Positions 1 to 5,125 of a stretch of 5,125 nt of DNA are shown here, in pieces. The DNA is from a bacterium (lineage in GTDB: Bacteria > Bacteroidota > Ignavibacteria > Kapaibacteriales > UBA2268): the NCBI GenBank assembly GCA_030426865.1, contig JAUHXN010000225.1, forward strand, positions 1-5,125, given 5' to 3'. The position numbers were made by a program, and so were the translations under genes. Position 1 is the stretch's first letter, and every line of letters begins with the position of its first letter. The notes below the pieces were generated by a model. The model was not told the DNA's origin. It worked only from the letters and a program-made list of their open reading frames with translations, and did no database searches.

Positions 1-133
1 TAAAAAACCAAAAGTTTAGATAAAATATCAGTTGTACTGGAATGGAAACAATGAATATAAATAGAAAAAAATATGCGTGAACTTTTCCTTTTATAAAACT
101 GCTCTTCATTATATTTGCTTCTATTTTTTTCAT
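1..133 (-). CDS. Partial membrane protein of unknown function (N-terminus only, runs off left edge)
   Basis: An open frame of 44 codons starts at ATG 133-131 and is still open at the window edge. It begins MKKIEANIM and has a second possible start at residue 9 (ATG 109-107). After a short basic stretch, residues 20-44 are almost entirely hydrophobic and aromatic (AYFFLFIFIV, then LIFYLNFWFF), which reads as a membrane segment with a cytoplasmic, positively charged N-terminus. An AAAAGG stretch lies 9 bases before the first ATG, a usable ribosome site. The gap to the lipoprotein stop is only 18 bases and the strand is the same, so it is probably the third cistron of that operon. It lies in the same frame as the lipoprotein stop codon. 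A broken extension of that gene is therefore formally possible, but the ribosome site and membrane-protein start favour a separate gene. The family cannot be recognised from this fragment. Confidence 0.6.
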   Translation of the reverse strand, partial: MKKIEANIMKSSFIKGKVHAYFFLFIFIVSIPVQLIFYLNFWFF

Positions 134-151
134 TGGTATAAGCCTTTTATC

Positions 152-877
152 TTAATCTCTGTCTATACTTAAAAGCCTTTCCATTTTAACTTCAAAATCT
201 AGTTCTTTTGTAATTGTGTAAGTCTGTCTTAGATACCTTTCTAATTGGTCGGCATAGAAAAGTCTCTCTATTTTAATAGTATCTCCATCTATCTTAGGTT
301 GATTAAGCATACTCATAGCTAAACTATCATTCGCCTTTTCATATTCCTTGATTTCATAAAAATCTAAGATATAATTGAGTTTATTATACAAATCTATTAT
401 TTGGTTTGCTTCGTCTATAGTCTCTATTCTTTTTATATTTCTTTTTAAAAGAACATCAAATTGTGAATCACCAAAACCAAATAGAAAATAGATTATCCCT
501 TCATCGTCGAAAGCTGTTGTATAGTTATGCAAACCCATATTAGTTAGTATACTCACGACATAGAGTTTAGGTAACAAACTATTACCTTCAATTTCTGATG
601 TAATATTCTCATAACCTCTTTGATCTCTTACTACATTTCTTTCTAAATTATAGAAATAATCTATTTGATAAAGTTCACTTTCCGCCATTATATTAACAGA
701 ATCATCATTCAAGTATTTCATATAATCATTTATTGATTCCCCCATTAGATAACTAGCTGTGTATTTATAAGCAACTGACTTCAAACTATCAATTTTGCTT
801 ATAGGCTTAACTTGCTCTTGATTTTCTGTGCAGGAGCTGAATAGGATAGTGATTAATATAAATATAATTCTTTTCAT
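152..877 (-). CDS. Putative lipoprotein of unknown function
   Basis: The gene encodes 241 residues. The first 15 form a classic lipoprotein signal peptide: MKR, a hydrophobic run IIFILITIL, then FSSC with the lipidated cysteine at residue 16 (codon 832-830). The protein is therefore expected to be membrane-anchored, on the periplasmic or outer-membrane side. The rest is rich in charged residues, Tyr and Asn and looks mostly helical in its second half (for example DEANQIIDLYNKLNYILDFY). No known domain or catalytic motif is evident. The start is ATG 877-875, not the TTG at 880. This ATG shares its A with the TGA stop of the preceding gene (TGATG), and there is only a weak ribosome site, so translation is probably coupled to the T9SS protein. 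Its signal peptide resembles that of the preceding gene (both MKR-aromatic/aliphatic-LIT-L). Codon use is AT-rich, like that neighbour. A functional pairing with the secreted protein is inferred from context only. Confidence 0.85.
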   Translation of the reverse strand: MKRIIFILITILFSSCTENQEQVKPISKIDSLKSVAYKYTASYLMGESINDYMKYLNDDSVNIMAESELYQIDYFYNLERNVVRDQRGYENITSEIEGNSLLPKLYVVSILTNMGLHNYTTAFDDEGIIYFLFGFGDSQFDVLLKRNIKRIETIDEANQIIDLYNKLNYILDFYEIKEYEKANDSLAMSMLNQPKIDGDTIKIERLFYADQLERYLRQTYTITKELDFEVKMERLLSIDRD

Positions 878-3243
878 CAATACTTAACCAGCTTTTCTAT
901 TCTATCACAAATTCTAACAAAATAGACCCCACTATATAAATCAGAAATATCTATTCTGGTTTCGCCAGTTACTTGTTTCATTATCCTACCTGTCAAAGAT
1001 ATTATTGTAACAGTTTGATTCGCCTCTTCTATATTTATAAAATCAGAAGATGGGTTCGGGTAGAATAGATTGCTTGAGAGTTCATTCCCACCATCTTCTA
1101 CTGAAGTTAATCGGTTATCTACTTTGAACAACCCAATATCCGTTGAGACATACAGTGTATCTTTGAAATAAGAAACATGATTGATTGGAATCCCTAATTC
1201 TTTTTTGCCTGGGATAACTTCGATAGGTATTAACTCTCTTATATTTTTTACTCTATAAAGGCCACCAGTTTCGGTTGTAACGTATACATTCCCATCCGAA
1301 CAAGCACCAAAATAATTGATATTGTAAATACCTAGATCGTTTACATTAGAGGTATCTAAAAAAGAGCTATTGAGATTATAAAGGGTGTTACCTCCTAATC
1401 CAAAGAGAGTCTCTTTGCTTTTTGAATATACTATATCGTACAGCATCAAAAATGCGTATTCATGATCTTGAATTGGTATATTATCAACATACTCACAATT
1501 CAATTCATTATCAATTTTGAATAAACTCTTTCTAGTTAATACCCAAATATTTCCAATATTATCTATTTCAATACTTTTGGGCAATGAATCTATGTATGAG
1601 AATATAAATCCCCCATCTTTTTCAAAATCAGTTAAGCAACTATTACTATCATTGTATTGGAATATTTGCTTATTCCCAGAATTTAATATTGAAATAAATG
1701 TATTAAAATCATTCTCTGATTTTTTATAGTATCCATACACATACATTTTATTTTCAAATATTTTAAAGTCACTTATTATATTATGTTCAGAGACTTTCTT
1801 GTTTATATTATTATAGTTATTAGCATTACCATTCCTAAGACCAATTAAACTCTCTCTTGTCTTAATCACCAAATTACCATTTTCAAATCTATCATAACTA
1901 TTTTCATAAAAACTTCTATTGACCAAAGTATCATCTGTTCTTAACCATTTACCCTTATGAAGTATAAAATCATCATAACTATAATTTAGTATCCTGCCAT
2001 CTAATATTAATTCCGTATTATTATCTTTGAGATATGCATCATAGGCTGGGATTGGCAATTTTGACTTGGCATTAAAGGTATATTCTTTCCTTTCCTTACT
2101 TATTAGGTTTTTAAAATGAATTGGCAGATTATATTCATCTTTATTATAAATCAATCCGTAATAGCTATTATCGAATTTACTTATTAGACCTCTGTAGTAA
2201 GGTTTCTCTGCTATTTCTTCATTTTTGATAGTTACTATGCTATCACCCTTAACTATGTAATAATTCTTATGCCCATAAATAAAAATATCATCCCCCATTA
2301 ACTTAAAAAATAGAGTAGTAAAATTAGTATCATTAATTCTATCTTCAAATTTCATTGTAATTGTATTAGTGTTATAACTATACACGGCTGGCTTATTCTC
2401 ACCAAATTTGGAATCAATCGGAATAACACTAAACCATATATCACCATTTTTATCTGCTAAAGCGTCTCTATACTCAAATTCATATCCATTAGGGATAAGA
2501 CCTAGAAAACTATTGCGCCTCCAATAACCAAGTTCTAAATTGTATATATAACTTCTTTTATCACTTATACCTATCCAAACTTCATTATTGGAAATCGTTA
2601 AAAAAGGAATTGAGCTCTCGCTGTTAAAACCTCTTTCCTCCGTAGTAAATGAATTAAGCTCGTTATTCTCTATATTTAGAACTGCGAATCTGTAGTTAAT
2701 ATACTTGAATTTTGAATAGTATTCCACTTTCACATTGGAAGAGGCATGCATTGTTATCCATATATAATTGTTATGAATGTCAATTCGCTCTATCTCATAT
2801 TTAGTGTCTAGCTTTTGTACTATTTCATACTTCTCTGTTTTATTACCATCATATTTATAAATTGAAATGCCGTCATACGTCCAAAGTATATCATCAACAA
2901 AATGAAGTTTCCTAGCACCATCACTACCTAAATCAATTTTCGTAAATTTTCCTTTAGAATAAGTAAATAATCCACCTGGGCTAGTAATATAAACTATACC
3001 TCTATAAACAACTATTTCATCTATAAAATTGTTTCCCAAATTAGAGTTAATTGTATTATAATATGTGGCTTCTCCAGATTCTATATTTTGTACTACAAAT
3101 CCATTATGTAGTCCAATGTAGAAATTCTCTTCATCGGCAGCGAAGGCAGAATAGTGGTTATAGTTTGTTTCAAATGTTTCGGACTTCACTGCGCCGTAAG
3201 TGAAGATTAGTAGAGTGATTAATAGGTAGATAAATCTTTTCAT
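877..3243 (-). CDS. Secreted beta-propeller-like protein with T9SS type A C-terminal sorting domain
   Basis: The gene encodes 788 residues. An N-terminal signal peptide (MKRFIYLLITLLIFTYG, cleavage near residues 17-21) sends it through Sec. Residues 22-715 contain recurring short motifs of the form G-N/D-I-W-V/I-x-T..G-L-F/Y-K/R-V. Clear ones are VYITSPGGLFTY (84-95), EVWIGIS (221-227), KNGDIWFSV (265-273), GNIWVLTRKSLFKID (564-578), GNVYVTTETGGLYRV (651-665) and LYVSTDIGLFKV (697-708). These are typical of Reg_prop-like beta-propeller blades, and the length would suit two propellers. Residues 726-788 match a Por/T9SS type A sorting domain: YPNP at 728-731, ISLTG, DISDLYSGVYFVRI and a terminal KLVKY. 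The mature protein is therefore predicted to be exported and anchored or released at the cell surface. ATG 3243 is preferred over the upstream in-frame TTG at 3273 because AGAGGA sits just before it and the signal peptide then begins properly. No enzyme active site was seen; binding or adhesion is a guess. Confidence 0.9.
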   Translation of the reverse strand: MKRFIYLLITLLIFTYGAVKSETFETNYNHYSAFAADEENFYIGLHNGFVVQNIESGEATYYNTINSNLGNNFIDEIVVYRGIVYITSPGGLFTYSKGKFTKIDLGSDGARKLHFVDDILWTYDGISIYKYDGNKTEKYEIVQKLDTKYEIERIDIHNNYIWITMHASSNVKVEYYSKFKYINYRFAVLNIENNELNSFTTEERGFNSESSIPFLTISNNEVWIGISDKRSYIYNLELGYWRRNSFLGLIPNGYEFEYRDALADKNGDIWFSVIPIDSKFGENKPAVYSYNTNTITMKFEDRINDTNFTTLFFKLMGDDIFIYGHKNYYIVKGDSIVTIKNEEIAEKPYYRGLISKFDNSYYGLIYNKDEYNLPIHFKNLISKERKEYTFNAKSKLPIPAYDAYLKDNNTELILDGRILNYSYDDFILHKGKWLRTDDTLVNRSFYENSYDRFENGNLVIKTRESLIGLRNGNANNYNNINKKVSEHNIISDFKIFENKMYVYGYYKKSENDFNTFISILNSGNKQIFQYNDSNSCLTDFEKDGGFIFSYIDSLPKSIEIDNIGNIWVLTRKSLFKIDNELNCEYVDNIPIQDHEYAFLMLYDIVYSKSKETLFGLGGNTLYNLNSSFLDTSNVNDLGIYNINYFGACSDGNVYVTTETGGLYRVKNIRELIPIEVIPGKKELGIPINHVSYFKDTLYVSTDIGLFKVDNRLTSVEDGGNELSSNLFYPNPSSDFINIEEANQTVTIISLTGRIMKQVTGETRIDISDLYSGVYFVRICDRIEKLVKY

Positions 3244-3247
3244 GATG

Positions 3248-3253
3248 TCCTCT
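3248..3253 (-). promoter_or_regulatory. Shine-Dalgarno site of the T9SS propeller gene
   Basis: AGAGGA lies four bases before the ATG at 3243. It decides the start: the longer in-frame option, a TTG at 3273, has no comparable site and would put ten extra residues in front of the signal peptide. Confidence 0.7.
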
Positions 3254-3270
3254 TTGATTATTGATACAAC

Positions 3271-3278
3271 CAAATATA
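3271..3278 (-). promoter_or_regulatory. Putative Bacteroidota-type -7 promoter element
   Basis: The minus strand reads TATATTTG here, an exact match to the TAnnTTTG -7 consensus described for Bacteroidota. Transcription would start near 3264 and give a 5' leader of about 20 bases before the ATG at 3243, with the AGAGGA site inside it. I do not see a good TTTG-type -33 element at the expected distance, so this is only half a promoter by sequence. It is the best candidate for driving the three-gene block to its left. Confidence 0.4.
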
Positions 3279-3479
3279 CAAATAATGAAGTTTACTCTAT
3301 ATTCTTTTTTAGCATAATAGTGGCAATCTTAATCAAAAAGATATAGTCGATGTTTTTTTTAAGTAATTGTGTGGAATAGAGTTCACAGTACGGGGGCGTT
3401 GTAGCATTAATTTCTAATTAGTATGTGGCTAAAGTCCAATTTTTGTTGACTAACTATTTATACGTCAGTTAAAACCTAC
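3279..3479. other. Intergenic stretch without a gene, right part of the promoter region
   Basis: This part of the 638-base gap between genes has no open frame of note on either strand. It is AT-rich, with an eight-T run at 3353-3360 that has no stable stem before it on the plus strand, so I do not call a terminator. A short TGGCT-AAAG-TCCA stretch (3426-3438) is weakly palindromic and may be a worn dispersed repeat. The rest of the gap, to the right, is repeat material annotated separately. Confidence 0.5.
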
Positions 3480-3480
3480 G
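3463..3480. repeat. Imperfect palindrome containing AACCTACGG
   Basis: CGTCAGTT and AACCTACG face each other around a two-base centre, with six of eight positions paired. The right half, with the following G, reads AACCTACGG, whose complement CCGTAGGTT is a half-site seen in dispersed palindromes of many environmental genomes (recalled, not checked). It abuts the left end of the tandem repeat block. It may be a decayed repeat or chance. Confidence 0.35.
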
Positions 3481-3524
3481 GCAATAGGAACGGAATATAT
3501 CTTGAATAATCTTAATCTTCTTGT

Positions 3525-3608
3525 AATCCTGTTCTGATATTTGAGACGTATGCATCCACATTCAACATCAAAATAGAGACAGCCACGTCCTTTCAGTCCT
3601 CGCTGTGA
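3525..3608. repeat. Core repeat, copy 1
   Basis: This 84-base segment starts AATCCTGTTCTGATATTTGA and ends CCTCGCTGTGA. It matches copy 2 at every base except for one missing G after position 3542. Within it, ACAGC (3579-3583) and GCTGT (3602-3606) can form a five-pair stem enclosing CACGTC and CCTC. No protein-like frame continues through both copies, so it is read as a non-coding element. Confidence 0.9.
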
Positions 3609-3648
3609 CAAGTTCACCCTGGACTCTTAGTAACTTCGAGTAGATTAT

Positions 3649-3667
3649 CCAAGCCTTCACTGCTTGG
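3649..3667. repeat. Hairpin CCAAGC/GCTTGG in repeat unit 1
   Basis: CCAAGC (3649-3654) and GCTTGG (3662-3667) form a perfect six-pair stem with a seven-base loop. No T-run follows on either strand, so an intrinsic terminator is unlikely. It occupies the same place relative to the core as the ATTTCAGC hairpin does in unit 2, although the bases differ. Confidence 0.6.
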
Positions 3668-3714
3668 CAGGTACATTCATTGGCAATACATCCTGTCTAT
3701 CTTGATTATCATAC

Positions 3715-3799
3715 AATCCTGTTCTGATATTTGGAGACGTATGCATCCACATTCAACATCAAAATAGAGACAGCCACGTCCTTTCAGTCCTCGCTGTGA
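3715..3799. repeat. Core repeat, copy 2
   Basis: This is the 85-base partner of the 3525-3608 segment, with one extra G giving TTTGGAGACG. The start-to-start distance is 190 bases. The same ACAGC (3770-3774) / GCTGT (3793-3797) stem is present. Beyond position 3799 the similarity drops sharply but remains recognisable up to about 3840 (CTCTTGGTTACTTCGACTAG against CTCTTAGTAACTTCGAGTAG). Confidence 0.9.
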
Positions 3800-3845
3800 A
3801 AGATTTCCCCAACCCTCTTGGTTACTTCGACTAGATTACCACGTC

Positions 3846-3863
3846 ATTTCAGCAAGCTGAAAT
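3846..3863. repeat. Perfect hairpin ATTTCAGC/GCTGAAAT in repeat unit 2
   Basis: Two eight-base arms flank a two-base centre (in practice seven pairs with a four-base loop). It lies inside a larger palindrome whose outer arms are ATTAC (3835-3839) and GCAAT (3870-3874), with GTCATT and AATGAC also opposed. On the minus strand it lies 18 bases beyond the stop of the small membrane-protein gene. It could slow polymerase or protect the 3' end of that mRNA, but with no U-tract it is not a standard rho-independent terminator. Confidence 0.75.
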
Positions 3864-3881
3864 TTCCTCGCAATGACATTT

Positions 3882-4313
3882 TCATCCCTCATCTACAAGC
3901 TCGTGGATATTCAGCGATTTGACTTGTGATTTTATCTCTTGTATTTCGTCATAACTGAAGCTAGAGAGGCCTATTTCGAATCTCTTACCTTCTTTCGTTT
4001 CTAGTAATATTCTATTTGACTCGTAGTGTATATAGTCTATGTCTGCTAGCTTTACGGTGCGACGTCGGTAATCTGCCATTGGTCTGAATGAGATTTCATC
4101 AGAATTAAATTCGAAATGCTCAGATGGGAAGATAAGATATATAAAAGAGGCGAACCCTAAGAAAAATATAAAATTCCAAAAGGTTTCAATAGCATCGCCT
4201 TTGCCGGTTACTAATTGTGTTGCAATAGTTATTAAGTACAATAATATAGTTAGCCCTGCTACTATGTAGGCAATCTTCCTTGTCTTGCTCGATTTTTTAG
4301 AGTGGACAATCAT
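3882..4313 (-). CDS. Small membrane protein with two helices and a PH-like domain
   Basis: The gene encodes 143 residues. After a basic start (MIVHSKKSSKTRK), residues 14-35 and 44-62 are hydrophobic and form two membrane helices joined by a short loop (TGKGDAIE). Residues 65-135 are soluble and strand-rich: HFEFNSDEISFRP, then RRTVKLADIDYIHYES, then RILLETKEGKRFEIGL, ending in a helix, SYDEIQEIKSQVKSL. That layout is typical of bacterial PH-like (bPH) domains, which often follow two N-terminal helices. By the positive-inside rule the domain probably faces the cytoplasm. Its role is unknown. The ATG at 4313-4311 overlaps the TGA of the aminotransferase gene by four bases (ATGA), and no strong ribosome site is seen, so translation is likely coupled. 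Whether it serves glycan synthesis or merely sits in the operon cannot be told. The bPH assignment rests on pattern, not on a profile hit. Confidence 0.85.
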   Translation of the reverse strand: MIVHSKKSSKTRKIAYIVAGLTILLYLITIATQLVTGKGDAIETFWNFIFFLGFASFIYLIFPSEHFEFNSDEISFRPMADYRRRTVKLADIDYIHYESNRILLETKEGKRFEIGLSSFSYDEIQEIKSQVKSLNIHELVDEG

Positions 4314-5125
4314 TTCTTAGCAAACTCTGTTATTTTTTTGATTACATATTCTACCATTTCGTCAGTCATATCAGGATACATAGGTAGAGATAGCAGATTG
4401 TCAGCACACCACTCTGTTACTGGGAAATCGCCAACTTTGTACCCCAATCCTATATATGCCTCTTGCAAATGCGTTGGTATCGGGTAGTGGAGTCCGTTTT
4501 GGATTCCATTTTCATTTAAATACGACATTAGCTCATCACGTTTTTCTTTTGTTTCTAACCCTAACTCGTAAAGATGATAGACGTGTTTCGTATTGTCTCT
4601 TTCTTTCGGGGGAGTTAATCCATCGATATTCGAAAAAGCAGCCGTATATCGCTCTGCTACGCTTCTACGGAGTTCAGTCCAATTTGCTAGGTGTCCGAGC
4701 TTAACGTTGAGCACAGCGCCTTGTATGCCGTCCATACGGTAATTGTATCCCACTTCCATGTGGACATATTTCACTGGTTGTGCGTGATTACGAAGTAGTT
4801 TGCATTTTTCAGCAAGTACATCGCTATTTGTAGTGATTGCCCCACCCTCGCCATAAGCACCGAGGTTCTTCCCTGGGTAGAAGCTAAAGCAAGCAATATC
4901 AGCTAATCCACCGATTTTCTTGCCGTTATACTCAGCTATGTGTGATTGAGCCGCATCTTCTATAACTCGTAGATTATATTTCTCAGCGACAAGCATTATC
5001 GTATCCATATCTGCTGGCTGCCCATACAGATGAACTGGGATAATCGCTTTAGTTCTATCAGTTATTTTTGCTTCTATTTTCAAAGGGTCCAGCGTGTACG
5101 TATCGTTTGTTACATCGCAGAATAT
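4310..5125 (-). CDS. DegT/DnrJ/EryC1/StrS-type sugar aminotransferase, partial (C-terminal 271 residues)
   Basis: The frame is open to the right edge, and the residues encoded there (IFCDVTNDTYTLDPLKIEAK) continue the family pattern. A TTG at 5083 is thus internal, and about 100 N-terminal residues are missing relative to the usual 360-390. The family transfers an amino group from glutamate (usually) to a keto nucleotide-sugar, using PLP, in the cytoplasm. Visible signatures, numbered from the edge: KAIIPVHLYGQPADMD near 26-41; VIEDAAQSH with the Asp (57) that contacts the PLP ring nitrogen; FSFYPGKNLGAYGEGGA with the PLP-binding Lys at 86 (codon 4870-4868); and GYNYRMDGIQGAVL near 126-139. 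A C-terminal YPIPTHLQ / LPMYPDMT region is also typical. All key residues in the visible part are intact. The exact sugar cannot be assigned: 3-amino-dideoxyhexose and 3-amino-uronate enzymes of the same family look alike here. It overlaps the downstream membrane-protein gene by four bases. Its base composition is visibly less AT-rich than the left block. Confidence 0.95.
   Translation of the reverse strand: MFCDVTNDTYTLDPLKIEAKITDRTKAIIPVHLYGQPADMDTIMLVAEKYNLRVIEDAAQSHIAEYNGKKIGGLADIACFSFYPGKNLGAYGEGGAITTNSDVLAEKCKLLRNHAQPVKYVHMEVGYNYRMDGIQGAVLNVKLGHLANWTELRRSVAERYTAAFSNIDGLTPPKERDNTKHVYHLYELGLETKEKRDELMSYLNENGIQNGLHYPIPTHLQEAYIGLGYKVGDFPVTEWCADNLLSLPMYPDMTDEMVEYVIKKITEFAKK

Larger units (their letters stand above)
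3480..3877. repeat. Two diverged tandem repeat units of about 190-200 bp
   Basis: Unit 1 (about 3480-3686) and unit 2 (about 3681-3877) share the same order of parts: a GGCAATA start, TATCTTGA(a/t)TA, an 84/85-bp core, a less conserved TTACTTCGA(g/c)TAGATTA stretch, a small hairpin, and a GCAAT(g)AC end. The offset between matching parts stays near 188-201 bases throughout, which supports duplication of a whole unit and not only of the core. Neither strand has a sustained open frame across the units. The end of unit 2 on the minus strand reads GTCATTGCGAGG followed later by GACGTGG(t)AATCT. This resembles a well-known class of dispersed bacterial palindromic repeats (family resemblance from memory). 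The block fills the space between the membrane-protein gene and the promoter of the T9SS gene. Confidence 0.75.

Noticed and set aside
1517..1729. 70-codon plus-strand open frame
   Set aside because: It lies fully inside the T9SS propeller gene on the other strand, has no ribosome site or recognisable domain, and reads like antisense of AT-rich coding sequence.
3244..3273. Ten-residue longer start (TTG at 3273) for the T9SS protein
   Set aside because: It would place a charged segment before the signal peptide, lacks a ribosome site, and overlaps the likely -7 promoter box; the ATG at 3243 has AGAGGA just upstream.
3322..3360. Intrinsic terminator at the eight-T run
   Set aside because: No stable GC-containing stem precedes the T-run, and on the plus strand there is no gene upstream that would need it.
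3525..3730. Protein-coding fragments within the repeat cores (for example a frame reading GRGCLYFDVECGC on the minus strand)
   Set aside because: The frames are short, differ between the two copies after the one-base indel, lack starts with ribosome sites and are interrupted by stops. They are translations of a non-coding repeat.
3525..3799. CRISPR array
   Set aside because: There are only two long copies (84-85 bp) spaced 190 bases apart. There are no short regular repeats, no unique spacers of even length, and no cas gene.
3480..3877. Insertion sequence or MITE
   Set aside because: No transposase gene, no clear matching terminal inverted repeats at both ends of a unit, and no visible target-site duplication. 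A dispersed palindromic repeat fits better.
4302..4704. Two plus-strand open frames (4302-4487 and 4456-4704)
   Set aside because: Both are antisense to the aminotransferase, whose conserved motifs prove the minus-strand reading. Their translations look like no protein family.

Overview
The window looks like a piece of a chromosome from the Bacteroidota / FCB group; related lineages such as Ignavibacteria or Kapabacteria are also possible. Three things point there. A large exported protein ends in a type IX secretion (Por) C-terminal sorting domain. The lipoprotein signal is of the short F-S-S-C kind. An upstream TATATTTG box fits the TAnnTTTG -7 element of that group. No species can be named. 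All five genes lie on the minus strand, so transcription runs from right to left.

Right block (3882-5125): the C-terminal 271 residues of a DegT/DnrJ/EryC1/StrS-type PLP-dependent sugar aminotransferase enter from the right edge. This gene overlaps by four bases (ATGA) with a small two-helix membrane protein that has a PH-like cytoplasmic domain. Nucleotide-sugar amination suggests a surface-polysaccharide, glycan or glycoprotein context upstream of the window.

Middle block (3279-3881, no gene): a non-coding stretch rich in repeats. It contains two diverged tandem units of about 190-200 bp. They share an 84-bp core that is identical except for one inserted base. Each unit also carries a short hairpin at the equivalent place, and GGCAAT/GCAATGAC-like motifs mark the unit ends. 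The material resembles the widespread dispersed GTCATTGCGAGG-type palindromic repeats. It shows base changes that keep a short stem paired.

Left block (1-3278): a compact, AT-rich three-gene run. A putative promoter and a good Shine-Dalgarno site precede a 788-residue secreted beta-propeller-like protein with a T9SS sorting tail. A TGATG stop/start overlap joins it to a 241-residue lipoprotein of unknown function. Eighteen bases further on is the start of a third, membrane-associated protein cut by the left edge. The likely theme is a cell-surface or secreted module, but its function cannot be read from sequence alone. I found no RNA genes, CRISPR arrays, transposase genes or convincing intrinsic terminators.
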